From the NCBI GenBank assembly GCA_025061865.1, contig JANXAA010000032.1, forward strand, positions 1-11,467: a DNA stretch of 11,467 bases. The letters run 5' to 3'. How positions within the stretch are numbered: the first letter of the stretch is position 1; every line of letters begins with the position of its first letter. Shown piece by piece: positions 1 through 6,074 of the stretch. The translations under genes were made by a program, and so were the position numbers. The DNA is from Acidobacteriota bacterium (GTDB lineage Bacteria > Acidobacteriota > HRBIN11). Under the pieces are notes generated by a model, which ran no database searches, was not told the origin of the DNA, and saw only the letters and a program-made list of their open reading frames with translations.

Positions 1-1182
1 GTCCAGGGTCAACACCAAACGACGCTCTGCCATTAGGGTCGTTCCAGGAGGTGAGGAGTTCTTAGGTCCCCCGGGTCGGACCGGAAAAGCCCAAAGGCTC
101 GTCGGATCGTCCGTGTACGCCCACAGGGTGCGGCGCCGGTCGACGACAAGGGCGACCGGCTCGACAGTCCGAGCCCGACGGCCCTCGGTCGTCCCGACTA
201 AGGAAACCGGGCTCCCCCGAGGGAGGACGACCCGGTCGCCCGCGAAGCCATACAGTTGGTCGTCGGGTGTGATAAACCCGTCATCCAGCTTTGAGAAAGT
301 CTGTCGGTCGACGTACCGTCCCGTCGTGTCGTAGAAGATGACCCACTTGAGGCCCCGGTCGACGACGGCCCAGCCTCGAGACCACCCGAGGAGCCGTACA
401 GGGTCGTCCCACCGAATCTGCTGAGAGACCTGAAAGTTAGGATCGACCGTATAAAGGCCGGTGGCTGCGGGGTCCCGGAGAGCCAGCCGATACAGCGTGG
501 TCGCAGCGGCCCGGACCTTCCGGACGACTGACGCCGGTGCGTCGGCCAGTCGGACTGCCGTCAACCTATGTAGGGCCTCGTCCCACCGGCCTTCGTAAGC
601 GTAAGCCTGGGCCATACAGAGGGCCGCCTCGACGGCCACTCCACCCCGGTAGTGCTCGACGACCCATCGGCACAAATGACGGGCTCGAGCGGGTTGACCC
701 GTCGCCCCCAGGTACAGACCGGCCTCGGTCAGAGCCCGGCCGGTCCACTCGTTGTCCGGGTACAGGACGGCCATCCGCTCTAAATTCGCCACAGCCTCGG
801 ATGTGTCGGCGGGAAAGGCCCGTCCGTAGTGAAGCTGAGTATAACCCACGAAGTAGTACGCCAGGGCCGCCTGGGGCGACTGCGGGTACCGCTGGAGTAC
901 CGTACGGAAGGCTTCGAGTGCCGCGTCGGGGTCGGCACGATGCTCCAAGAAGTATCGGCCCATGGCGACCCAGGCCTCCGGCGCATAGGGCGAATCGGGA
1001 AACTTCTCGACGACCGTCTGCCAGTCCCGAAGCGCCTGTTCGTAGTCGCCCCGTTCGGAAAAACGGTAGGCACTTTGCAGATAGCGGCGCGCTAGGTCCT
1101 CTGATGGGTTCCCAAGCCGTGAGATACCCATCAAGAAGCCGTATATGAGACATCCCCCGACGAAGCGTCGAAAGATTTCCAT
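1..1182 (-). CDS. Exported TPR-repeat protein with possible beta-propeller C-terminal half (3' end outside window)
   Basis: The frame stays open from an ATG at 1182 to the left edge, giving 394 visible residues and no stop. Residues 1-20 look like a signal peptide or membrane anchor (MEIFRRF, then a hydrophobic stretch through LIYGFLMGIS). Residues about 28-235 are helical TPR-like repeats of the YbgF/BamD type, with phrases such as GDYEQALRDW, FPDSPYAPEAW, YPQSPQAALAYY and GRWDEALHRL. From about residue 243 the sequence becomes beta-rich, with blade-like strands (GWAVVDRG, WVIFYDTTGRYV, LWAYTDDP) resembling an NHL or six-bladed propeller. No catalytic motif is visible. The role is probably cell-envelope scaffolding or protein-protein interaction; this is inference. 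GAGG directly precedes the ATG, so ribosome-site support is weak, and an in-frame TTG a little upstream is possible. It follows the FHA phosphatase on the same strand after a 291-bp gap. Confidence 0.8.
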   Translation of the reverse strand, partial: MEIFRRFVGGCLIYGFLMGISRLGNPSEDLARRYLQSAYRFSERGDYEQALRDWQTVVEKFPDSPYAPEAWVAMGRYFLEHRADPDAALEAFRTVLQRYPQSPQAALAYYFVGYTQLHYGRAFPADTSEAVANLERMAVLYPDNEWTGRALTEAGLYLGATGQPARARHLCRWVVEHYRGGVAVEAALCMAQAYAYEGRWDEALHRLTAVRLADAPASVVRKVRAAATTLYRLALRDPAATGLYTVDPNFQVSQQIRWDDPVRLLGWSRGWAVVDRGLKWVIFYDTTGRYVDRQTFSKLDDGFITPDDQLYGFAGDRVVLPRGSPVSLVGTTEGRRARTVEPVALVVDRRRTLWAYTDDPTSLWAFPVRPGGPKNSSPPGTTLMAERRLVLTLD

Positions 1183-1473
1183 CCTCGCAATCCAAGAAGG
1201 CTTCAAGTCTAAAAAGGCTACTCCCTTCTGGTTGTACCGACAACTCAGCCCCTCGACCGAGCGCAAGGGCTCTAGTCGGTGGGCGAAAACGAGTAGGACG
1301 CCCCCTCTTCCTCCGTCGGGTCGGTTCGGAATATGGCCGGCGATAGTCGTGCCCCTTAGGATGCCTATGGCCAAGGAATTTATATTCTAAGATGCACGCC
1401 CGACGGTCGACCCCCTTGCATAGGGATGCCGCTACCCGAAGGCGCCCTGCCGTTTCTCTGTCCCGGGGTTACC
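1183..1473 (-). other. Intergenic region with possible AT-rich promoter for the TPR/propeller gene
   Basis: This 291-bp gap separates two minus-strand genes. The only AT-rich island is at 1376-1391. On the minus strand it holds TAGAAT (1389-1384) overlapping TATAAA (1384-1379), both plausible -10 boxes. A partial -35 (TCGACC, 1410-1405) stands 15 bp before TAGAAT, which is short. No strong terminator follows the phosphatase stop. The hexamer GGCGCC recurs at 1441 and 1481. I see no convincing small gene here. Confidence 0.3.
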
Positions 1474-3204
1474 TTATTCAGGCGCCCTTCGAACGAGGAC
1501 AAAAGTCAGGTCGTCTAGCGCTTGAGCCGCACCCCGAAAGTCCCAGAGGGCTGTTTCCAGGACGTCTTTTAGGTGATTTATCTGCAGGTGACGGTTTTGC
1601 CGAAGCAAGTCCACTAGCCGCGTCGTGCCGAATTCTTCACCGGACGGCGACTGAAGCTCGATCATGCCATCACTGTAGATGGCCACGAGGTCTCCTGGGC
1701 CCAGGTACGACTCTGAGCTTAGATAGTTCGTATCTTTCAGGATGCCTAGTGGGATACCACTGGATTCCAGCCACTCGACAGACCCGTCTGACCGGATGAG
1801 GACCGGCGGCCAATGGCCCGCATTGACATAAACCAGCTGGTGGGTTCGGGGATCCAACTCTCCGTAAAAGAGCGTCACAAACCGGTTCCATGGCGTGCAC
1901 TCCCAGAGGTATCGGTGAATAGCCCGAATCTTTTCGGTCACCGGCGCTGCCGTGTAGGCCTGCGACCGCACGCTGGCGTGAAGAGAGGCCATCAACAAAG
2001 CGGCGTCAAAGCCCTTGCCTGAGACGTCTCCTAAGGTAACGGCTACTATACCCGACGGAAGACGGATAAAGTCGAAGTAGTCGCCGCCAACTTCATGACA
2101 TGGGACACTGAGGCCCGTGATCTCGTAGCCAGGAATCCCGGGCGATTGGCTTGGCAAGAGACGGAATTGAATGTCCCGGGCACTGGACAACTGATACCGA
2201 ATGCGTTCATTCTCGATGCGTTGTTCGACCAGACGGTCGTTTTCGACTTTGATCCCGAGTATACAAGCCATGACCATTAGTAAGTCAAGGTCCTCTTGGG
2301 TGAAGCGTTGGCCGACGGCGCTGTCCATGTAGAGGATACCGACGGGCTGATCGGACACAATGACAGGCACGACGGCCACCGAACGAATCAGGCTGGCGGC
2401 GATGGAAGCGCTCCCTTGAAAGGCTGGGTCAGCGTGCAGGTCTGGGACCATTAAGGGGGCACCTTTTTGAAGTACGGCCCGAACGATCGAACGGGGTAAA
2501 TGGACATCTCGAGTGACCACGCCGGCCAGGGTCTCGCGAGTATAGGCGGCTACACAACTCAGCTCGTCCGCGCCAGGCTGTTGCAAGAACAGAAGAGCTC
2601 GGTTAGCCGGAAAGGTCTCGAAGATTCCGTGGACGATCAACCGGAGAAATTCGTCTAATGAATGATGCACAGCTAAAGCCTGGCCGACTCGCCGGACCAG
2701 GTCGAGGAGAGCTTGTCGGCGTTCCACCTGGTTTCGAGTCCGACTGACCCGTGTCCCTGCTCGGACTTGGCGGACCAAGTCGGCCAGATCAGAGCCTTCG
2801 ATGGCATAGGCCTTAATGGCCGACGCCTCTTCGTCAGGGTGACGGGCTCGGGCAAGTGTCGGCTCTGTGGGGTCTGATCCATCTGGCCGCTCGGGCACCG
2901 ATCGACCCGCATGAACGGCAACTTCGACGGTCAGAAAACTTCGACCCATCTGAATGACGTCACCGGCTTGAATTCGAACGGGGGCTTGAATCCGTTCACC
3001 GTTCAAAAACGTCCCATTCTTGCTTCCCATATCGACCAACCAGTAGGCCCCGCCTTCCTCTCGGACTTCCGCGTGCAGACGAGAAATCAGGGGATCCTCC
3101 AGGCACAAGTCATTGTGAGTCGAACGACCCAAGGTGATGACGGGCTTCCGAAAGGTCACCGTAAATGGCTGTTGCATGAAGACCTGAATCCGGAGTTTGA
3201 TCAT
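1474..3204 (-). CDS. FHA-GAF-PP2C (RsbU/SpoIIE-type) serine/threonine phosphatase
   Basis: This 576-residue protein has three recognisable parts. An FHA phosphopeptide-binding domain lies at about 26-93 (GRS, ISRLHAEV, SKNGTFLNG). A GAF sensory domain lies at about 180-318 (TFPANRALLFL, VPVIVSDQPVGILYMDS). A SpoIIE-type PP2C phosphatase fills 342-572, starting with ARDIQFRLLP. Candidate metal-binding acidic residues are D375 in EVGGDYFDF, D393 in GDVSGKG, D512 in YSDGMIE and D564/D565 in DDLTFVLV. Such proteins usually dephosphorylate an anti-sigma-factor antagonist (STAS protein) in partner switching, or reverse Ser/Thr kinase signalling. The FHA domain suggests that docking to a phosphothreonine partner recruits or regulates it. 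No signal peptide or membrane segment is visible, so it is probably cytoplasmic. AAGAGGA lies at good spacing before the ATG. No kinase, STAS or anti-sigma gene lies in the window, so its substrate is unknown. Confidence 0.95.
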   Translation of the reverse strand: MIKLRIQVFMQQPFTVTFRKPVITLGRSTHNDLCLEDPLISRLHAEVREEGGAYWLVDMGSKNGTFLNGERIQAPVRIQAGDVIQMGRSFLTVEVAVHAGRSVPERPDGSDPTEPTLARARHPDEEASAIKAYAIEGSDLADLVRQVRAGTRVSRTRNQVERRQALLDLVRRVGQALAVHHSLDEFLRLIVHGIFETFPANRALLFLQQPGADELSCVAAYTRETLAGVVTRDVHLPRSIVRAVLQKGAPLMVPDLHADPAFQGSASIAASLIRSVAVVPVIVSDQPVGILYMDSAVGQRFTQEDLDLLMVMACILGIKVENDRLVEQRIENERIRYQLSSARDIQFRLLPSQSPGIPGYEITGLSVPCHEVGGDYFDFIRLPSGIVAVTLGDVSGKGFDAALLMASLHASVRSQAYTAAPVTEKIRAIHRYLWECTPWNRFVTLFYGELDPRTHQLVYVNAGHWPPVLIRSDGSVEWLESSGIPLGILKDTNYLSSESYLGPGDLVAIYSDGMIELQSPSGEEFGTTRLVDLLRQNRHLQINHLKDVLETALWDFRGAAQALDDLTFVLVRRAPE

Positions 3205-3431
3205 GACAGGTCCTCTTAAAGAGAGGAGTATGATGCGAGATCTGCTATGCGGGGTTCAATATGAGCGAAGGAGCCTCAATGATTTGGATTCGAGGTCCCA
3301 GACTGGCTATGCGGCCCGATCGCGCTGGCTCTGTCGGGCCTCGGATTTCCTCTTAGATAGAGCTTGGCACGTGGAATCCGCCCGCTATCCCTGCATATCT
3401 TCCGTGTCTGGATGCTCTATGCCCCCTTGCG

Positions 3432-3460
3432 TTGCCTTCTCTGCGGCTGGGGTTTATACT
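3432..3460 (+). promoter_or_regulatory. Sigma70-type promoter for the tRNA-Ser(TGA) gene
   Basis: TTGCCT (3432-3437, 4 of 6 consensus bases) is separated by exactly 17 bp from TATACT (3455-3460). The expected start is near 3467, a few bases before the mature tRNA 5' end at 3476. It may also serve the second tRNA-Ser and merR, since no equally good promoter lies between them. The rest of the gap back to 3205 shows no gene. Confidence 0.6.
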
Positions 3461-3475
3461 ACCGCCAGTGGGAGC

Positions 3476-3565
3476 GGAGGGTTGGCCGAGCGGACGAAGG
3501 CGGCGGCCTTGAAAGCCGCTGTTCCGGCGACGGAACCGTGGGTTCGAATCCTACACCCTCCGCCA
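3476..3565 (+). tRNA. tRNA-Ser(TGA)
   Basis: The acceptor stem GGAGGGT pairs with ACCCTCC, followed by discriminator G and an encoded CCA. T8 and G9 are in place. The anticodon loop CTTGAAA gives anticodon TGA, reading UCA and wobble UCN codons. A long variable arm (TGTTCCGGCGACGGAACC) and T-arm loop TTCGAAT confirm a class II serine tRNA of 90 nt including CCA. Confidence 0.97.
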
Positions 3566-3570
3566 ATTGC

Positions 3571-3731
3571 GGGGTCGGGTGTTCGGTGCTGGGTGTCGGC
3601 TGTGCGGTGATCATCGAAATTTACTCGTGGGTACACAGAAAGTCGGCGCCGTCATTCCCGCCAGTATTTCGAGGAATCCCTCCCACGGAGGTAGGACCCT
3701 GCCAGCACTCAGCACCCAACACCTAATCCCC
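3571..3731. repeat. Small inverted-repeat element between the two serine tRNA genes
   Basis: The 172-bp spacer between the tRNA genes is bounded by inverted arms. GGTGTTCGGTGCTGGGTG (3578-3595) matches the reverse complement of 3706-3723, GGTGTTGGGTGCTGAGTG, at 16 of 18 positions; weaker similarity extends to 3571-3599 and 3702-3731. The interior holds a perfect hairpin, CCTCC-CAC-GGAGG (3679-3691), and GTCATTCCCG (3650-3659), a phrase also seen in dispersed bacterial repeats. No protein is evident. A MITE-like or dispersed non-coding repeat is the best reading; direct target duplications were not found. Confidence 0.5.
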
Positions 3732-3737
3732 TTCCCC

Positions 3738-3831
3738 GGAGAGGTGCTGGAGCGGTCGAACAGGGCTGCCTGCTAAGCAGTTGCCCTGGGGAAACCCGGG
3801 GCCGAGGGTTCAAATCCCTCCCTCTCCGCCA
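3738..3831 (+). tRNA. tRNA-Ser(GCT)
   Basis: The acceptor GGAGAGG pairs with CCTCTCC, followed by discriminator G and an encoded CCA. The anticodon stem and loop CTGCCTGCTAAGCAG gives anticodon GCT, reading AGC and AGU codons. The long variable arm (CCCTGGGGAAACCCGGGG) and T loop TTCAAAT fit a class II serine tRNA, 94 nt with CCA. It ends 83 bp before the preferred merR start and may be co-transcribed with it. Confidence 0.97.
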
Positions 3832-3914
3832 TCGTGGGTCCCAGGGGACGGGCGATGAGACGCGTTGAGGTCTGTCGCCCTTCCCCTGTCACTCATCCCG
3901 ACACAGGGGCATTC

Positions 3915-4295
3915 ATGCAGTGGCCACGGGCGGGTGGACCCCTTTACTTCCGCATCGGCCAGGTGGCGGAAATCCTGGGGGTAGAAACCCACGTCCTCCG
4001 CTATTGGGAAAAGGAATTCCCCGAATTGGCCCCCCGTAAAAACCGTCACGGCCAGCGGATATATACGGAGGAGGATGTCCGCATCGCCATGCTGATCAAG
4101 TACCTGCTGTACGATGAAGGCTACACCATCGAAGGCGCCCGGAAGAAATTGCGCCAGTGGATTCACGAAAGCGGTGTACCCGAAAACGTCCAGGCCCACT
4201 TGAGGACCGAACTGGTCGCCGAGCGCCTTAAGCATATCAAAGATAAACTCACACGGCTTCTCCAACTCCTTGACAGAGACACTTCTTTGGATTAA
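3915..4295 (+). CDS. MerR-family helix-turn-helix transcriptional regulator
   Basis: From the ATG at 3915 the protein is 126 residues. A MerR-type winged HTH begins near residue 12: FRIGQVAEILGV, then HVLRYWEKEFPEL, the wing APRKNRHGQRIYTEEDV, and YDEGYTIEGARKKL. The C-terminal 45 residues are helical and charged (ELVAERLKHIKDKLTRLLQLL), probably a dimerising coiled coil. There is no metal- or drug-binding domain, so this belongs to the short group of MerR-like regulators often found beside tRNA-Pro, pheT or ihf genes in Desulfobacterota and Acidobacteriota. Its target is unknown. The frame extends upstream to an ATG at 3855 and a GTG at 3834 just after the tRNA. I chose 3915 because the family begins a few residues before the HTH; AGGGG lies near that ATG, but 3855 also has a purine-rich site. 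Confidence 0.9.
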   Translation: MQWPRAGGPLYFRIGQVAEILGVETHVLRYWEKEFPELAPRKNRHGQRIYTEEDVRIAMLIKYLLYDEGYTIEGARKKLRQWIHESGVPENVQAHLRTELVAERLKHIKDKLTRLLQLLDRDTSLD

Positions 4296-4298
4296 GCT
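4270..4298 (+). promoter_or_regulatory. Possible tRNA-Pro promoter overlapping the end of the merR gene
   Basis: A perfect TTGACA (4270-4275), inside the last codons of the MerR gene, is followed after 17 bp by TAAGCT (4293-4298), a weak -10 that overlaps the stop codon. The start would fall near 4305, ahead of the tRNA at 4342. A small hairpin CGCCC-TTGA-GGGCG (4313-4326) lies in the leader and has no T-run, so it is unlikely to be a terminator. Confidence 0.4.
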
Positions 4299-4341
4299 TA
4301 TGTCACAATGTCACGCCCTTGAGGGCGTCGGGCGCAGTTGT

Positions 4342-4418
4342 CGGGATGTGGCGCAGCTTGGTAGCGCACTGGACTGGGGGTCCAGTGGTCGGCGGTTCGA
4401 ATCCGCTCATCCCGACCA
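4342..4418 (+). tRNA. tRNA-Pro(GGG)
   Basis: The acceptor CGGGATG pairs with CATCCCG, followed by discriminator A and an encoded CCA. The D-arm contains GCGCAGCTTGGTAGCGC. The anticodon stem and loop CTGGACTGGGGGTCCAG gives anticodon GGG, reading CCC and CCU codons. T loop TTCGAAT. Total 77 nt. It lies 46 bp after the merR stop. Confidence 0.97.
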
Positions 4419-4477
4419 GACGTGATTCAATGACGCCTCCGACGATTTTCGTGCTTGTCGATGACTTCTCATGCCGC

Positions 4478-4505
4478 TTGGGTAGGACACCCCGTCTCGT
4501 ATATA
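4478..4505 (+). promoter_or_regulatory. Possible promoter for the RRM protein gene
   Basis: TTGGGT (4478-4483) lies 16 bp before TATATA (4500-4505), each partly matching the sigma70 consensus. Transcription from here would give a leader of about 120 nt. That leader can form CAGTC/GACTG or the competing CCCCT/AGGGG stem around 4578-4602, just before the ribosome site. No terminator is visible after tRNA-Pro, so read-through is an alternative. Confidence 0.3.
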
Positions 4506-4635
4506 TCCCGCTGTCTTGTTCCTTTCCAACTTTCACGCACTTAACCCAACCAGCGGTCTCGAGTTCGTCTTCTCAGAAGTCAGTCCCCTGACCGACTGAG
4601 GGGCCTCCTGACCGCTCAACCAAGGAGACACTCCG

Positions 4636-4938
4636 ATGAACATCTATGTCGGTAACCTGTCCCGTGATGTGACCGATCAGGACCTGCGGCAGGCCTTCGA
4701 GGCTTATGGCCAGGTAACCTCGGCGACGGTCATTCGTGACCGTTTCAGTGGGGAATCCCGCGGTTTCGGCTTCGTGGAAATGCCGTCCCGCGAGGAAGCC
4801 CAGGCCGCCATCGCCGCCCTGAACGGCGCATCCCTAAAGGGTCAGTCCATCCGGGTCAGCGAGGCTCGGCCACGTACGGAAAGGCGGGGTCCCGGCCGAG
4901 ACCGGGAACGCCGTCCCCGCGGACCTCGTTCCTGGTAA
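4636..4938 (+). CDS. Small RRM-domain RNA-binding protein
   Basis: This 100-residue protein is essentially one RNA recognition motif. RNP2 is IYVGNL (3-8) and RNP1 is RGFGFVEM (42-49), whose aromatic residues (Y4, F44, F46) are expected to stack on single-stranded RNA. The fold ends near residue 77. A tail of about 22 residues rich in Arg, Gly and Pro follows (RRGPGRDRERRPRGPRSW), typical of bacterial glycine-rich RRM proteins that are often cold- or stress-induced. The start is supported by AAGGAG eight bases before the ATG. It appears to be a single-gene unit, since a strong terminator follows within 20 bp. The RNA target cannot be read from sequence. Confidence 0.95.
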   Translation: MNIYVGNLSRDVTDQDLRQAFEAYGQVTSATVIRDRFSGESRGFGFVEMPSREEAQAAIAALNGASLKGQSIRVSEARPRTERRGPGRDRERRPRGPRSW

Positions 4939-4957
4939 CGAGACCTTTAGTCTTCCG

Positions 4958-5003
4958 AGTGCCCAGGTGAGGCCCATCCCCGACGCCTGGGCACTTTTCC
5001 CTC
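4958..5003 (+). terminator. Rho-independent terminator after the RRM gene
   Basis: A perfect 10-bp stem, AGTGCCCAGG (4958-4967) with CCTGGGCACT (4986-4995), encloses an 18-nt loop and runs straight into TTTTCCCTCTTT. It starts 20 bp after the RRM stop codon. Confidence 0.9.
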
Positions 5004-5224
5004 TTTCCTATGGACCGCCTTTCCATTCCCCTTTCCCTACCCTTCTCGCTCATCTGTCGACTGGGGCTCCACGGCAAGTAATGGGAAGCTCGGGCCCCAC
5101 TCGCATGAAGGCCGACTCCTAAAGATGAATATCGGGATGACTCAGTGTTCCGAAGCATCCTATACAGGATGACCATTATCAACGATTTACCCTTGATGGG
5201 CTCTCCCCTGCGAGGCCGTCGGAC
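5004..5224. other. Gene-free stretch with pyrimidine-rich tract and short inverted repeats
   Basis: No credible coding frame is seen between the RRM terminator and the next promoter. About 5000-5055 is almost entirely C and T on the plus strand. At 5156-5171 a perfect palindrome, CATCCT-ATAC-AGGATG, is preceded by GGGATG (5134-5139), which could pair with the same CATCC. Nothing shows that this segment is transcribed. Confidence 0.4.
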
Positions 5225-5253
5225 TTCCCTGCCCTGTCTCGACCCGTTACAAT
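5225..5253 (+). promoter_or_regulatory. Possible promoter for the TPR-nuoH-nuoI group
   Basis: TACAAT (5248-5253, 5 of 6 consensus bases) is preceded at 17 bp by TTCCCT (5225-5230), a weak -35. The start would lie near 5260, giving a leader of about 28 nt that carries the GGGAGGT ribosome site at 5275-5281. Confidence 0.45.
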
Positions 5254-5287
5254 AGGGGACCGCTTGAATTTTCTGGGAGGTCAGATC

Positions 5288-6007
5288 ATGCATTCCAGGC
5301 GATGGAAGACGGGGGTCTCGAGTATGATTAGTCTCTTGTTTCTATCGTGGATGCCTGTGAGTTGCGCCGTGGGGGCCAGTGCCCCACGGCCGTTCTCGTC
5401 GACCCCGCGGGCGGAGCCGCCGCCGGCGCCCGCTGTCCCCTCAGAGCTACCGGAAGACCCCTTCCAACGGGCCATCGCCCTGTACCAGCAGGGCAAAGTC
5501 GGCGAGGCCCTCGAGGCTTTCCAGAGTCTCGAGAACGCCTCTGGCCGGGCCGACGTTCAAGCTTATATCGCCTTTTGTTATGGCCACCAGGGTAGGTGGG
5601 ACGAGGCCCTCCAGGCGGCTGACCATGCTCTCCACCTGGACGAGGACCTCATCCTGGCCTATGCGGCCAAGGCATATGCCCTGGCTGGCAAGGGGTCCTT
5701 CGAGGACGCCCTGAAGGTCCTTCAGGCGGCCCGGGAAAAGGCTCCCGACCACGTCGAGGTCGCTTATGCGACCGGCTTGGTACGGTATCTCCAGAAGGCT
5801 TACAAGGGCGCTGCCCCAGCCCTCCAGGAGGCCGTCGATAAGGACCCTCAACGGCCCTACGCGCACTACTACCTGGGAATGACATACTACAACCTGAACC
5901 AGAAGGCGACAGCTATCCAGTACTTAGAAAACTTCCTGCGGTTGGCGCCGGAGGCGCCGGAGGCGTCCCAGGTGCGGGACCTGCTCCAACGGCTGAAGCG
6001 AAGGTAG
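5288..6007 (+). CDS. Exported TPR-repeat protein (possible lipoprotein)
   Basis: The protein has 239 residues from the ATG at 5288, which has GGGAGGT at good spacing; an in-frame TTG at 5264 lies upstream of that site and is rejected. The N-terminus has a basic stretch (HSRRWK) and a hydrophobic core (MISLLFLSWMPV) ending in SCAVGASA. Cys26 could be a lipid-attachment site, but Pro at -3 departs from the usual lipobox, so ordinary signal cleavage is equally possible. A Pro/Ala-rich linker (about 30-56) follows. The rest, 57-232, is about five tetratricopeptide repeats (IALYQQGKVGEALEAF, GHQGRWDEALQAADHAL, YYLGMTYYNLNQKATAIQYL). It is probably a periplasmic or membrane-tethered scaffold. It lies 67 bp before nuoH on the same strand, so an assembly role for the respiratory complex is possible but unsupported by any specific motif. 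Confidence 0.9.
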   Translation: MHSRRWKTGVSSMISLLFLSWMPVSCAVGASAPRPFSSTPRAEPPPAPAVPSELPEDPFQRAIALYQQGKVGEALEAFQSLENASGRADVQAYIAFCYGHQGRWDEALQAADHALHLDEDLILAYAAKAYALAGKGSFEDALKVLQAAREKAPDHVEVAYATGLVRYLQKAYKGAAPALQEAVDKDPQRPYAHYYLGMTYYNLNQKATAIQYLENFLRLAPEAPEASQVRDLLQRLKRR

Positions 6008-6027
6008 AACGCATCAGGCAGAAGCCA

Positions 6028-6056
6028 GATGGGCCGGACGGCTGGCCTGTCCCATC
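6028..6056 (+). other. Stem-loop between the TPR gene and nuoH
   Basis: GATGGG (6028-6033) pairs with CCCATC (6051-6056) around a GC-rich loop that can itself fold (GCC with GGC). No T-run follows, so it is not a typical terminator. It ends 8 bp before the GGAG of nuoH and could act as an RNA-processing or differential-expression element. Confidence 0.3.
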
Positions 6057-6074
6057 CACCGGTGGAGATAGAGG

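Noticed and set aside
537..1243. Open frames on both strands at 537-1148 (+) and 566-1243 (-)
   Set aside because: They are Arg/Pro/Gly-rich low-complexity translations. The third minus-strand frame gives a coherent TPR protein open to the window edge.
3834..3914. Longer N-terminus for the MerR protein from GTG at 3834
   Set aside because: That start follows the tRNA CCA by two bases, and the extra residues do not resemble the family, which begins shortly before the HTH.
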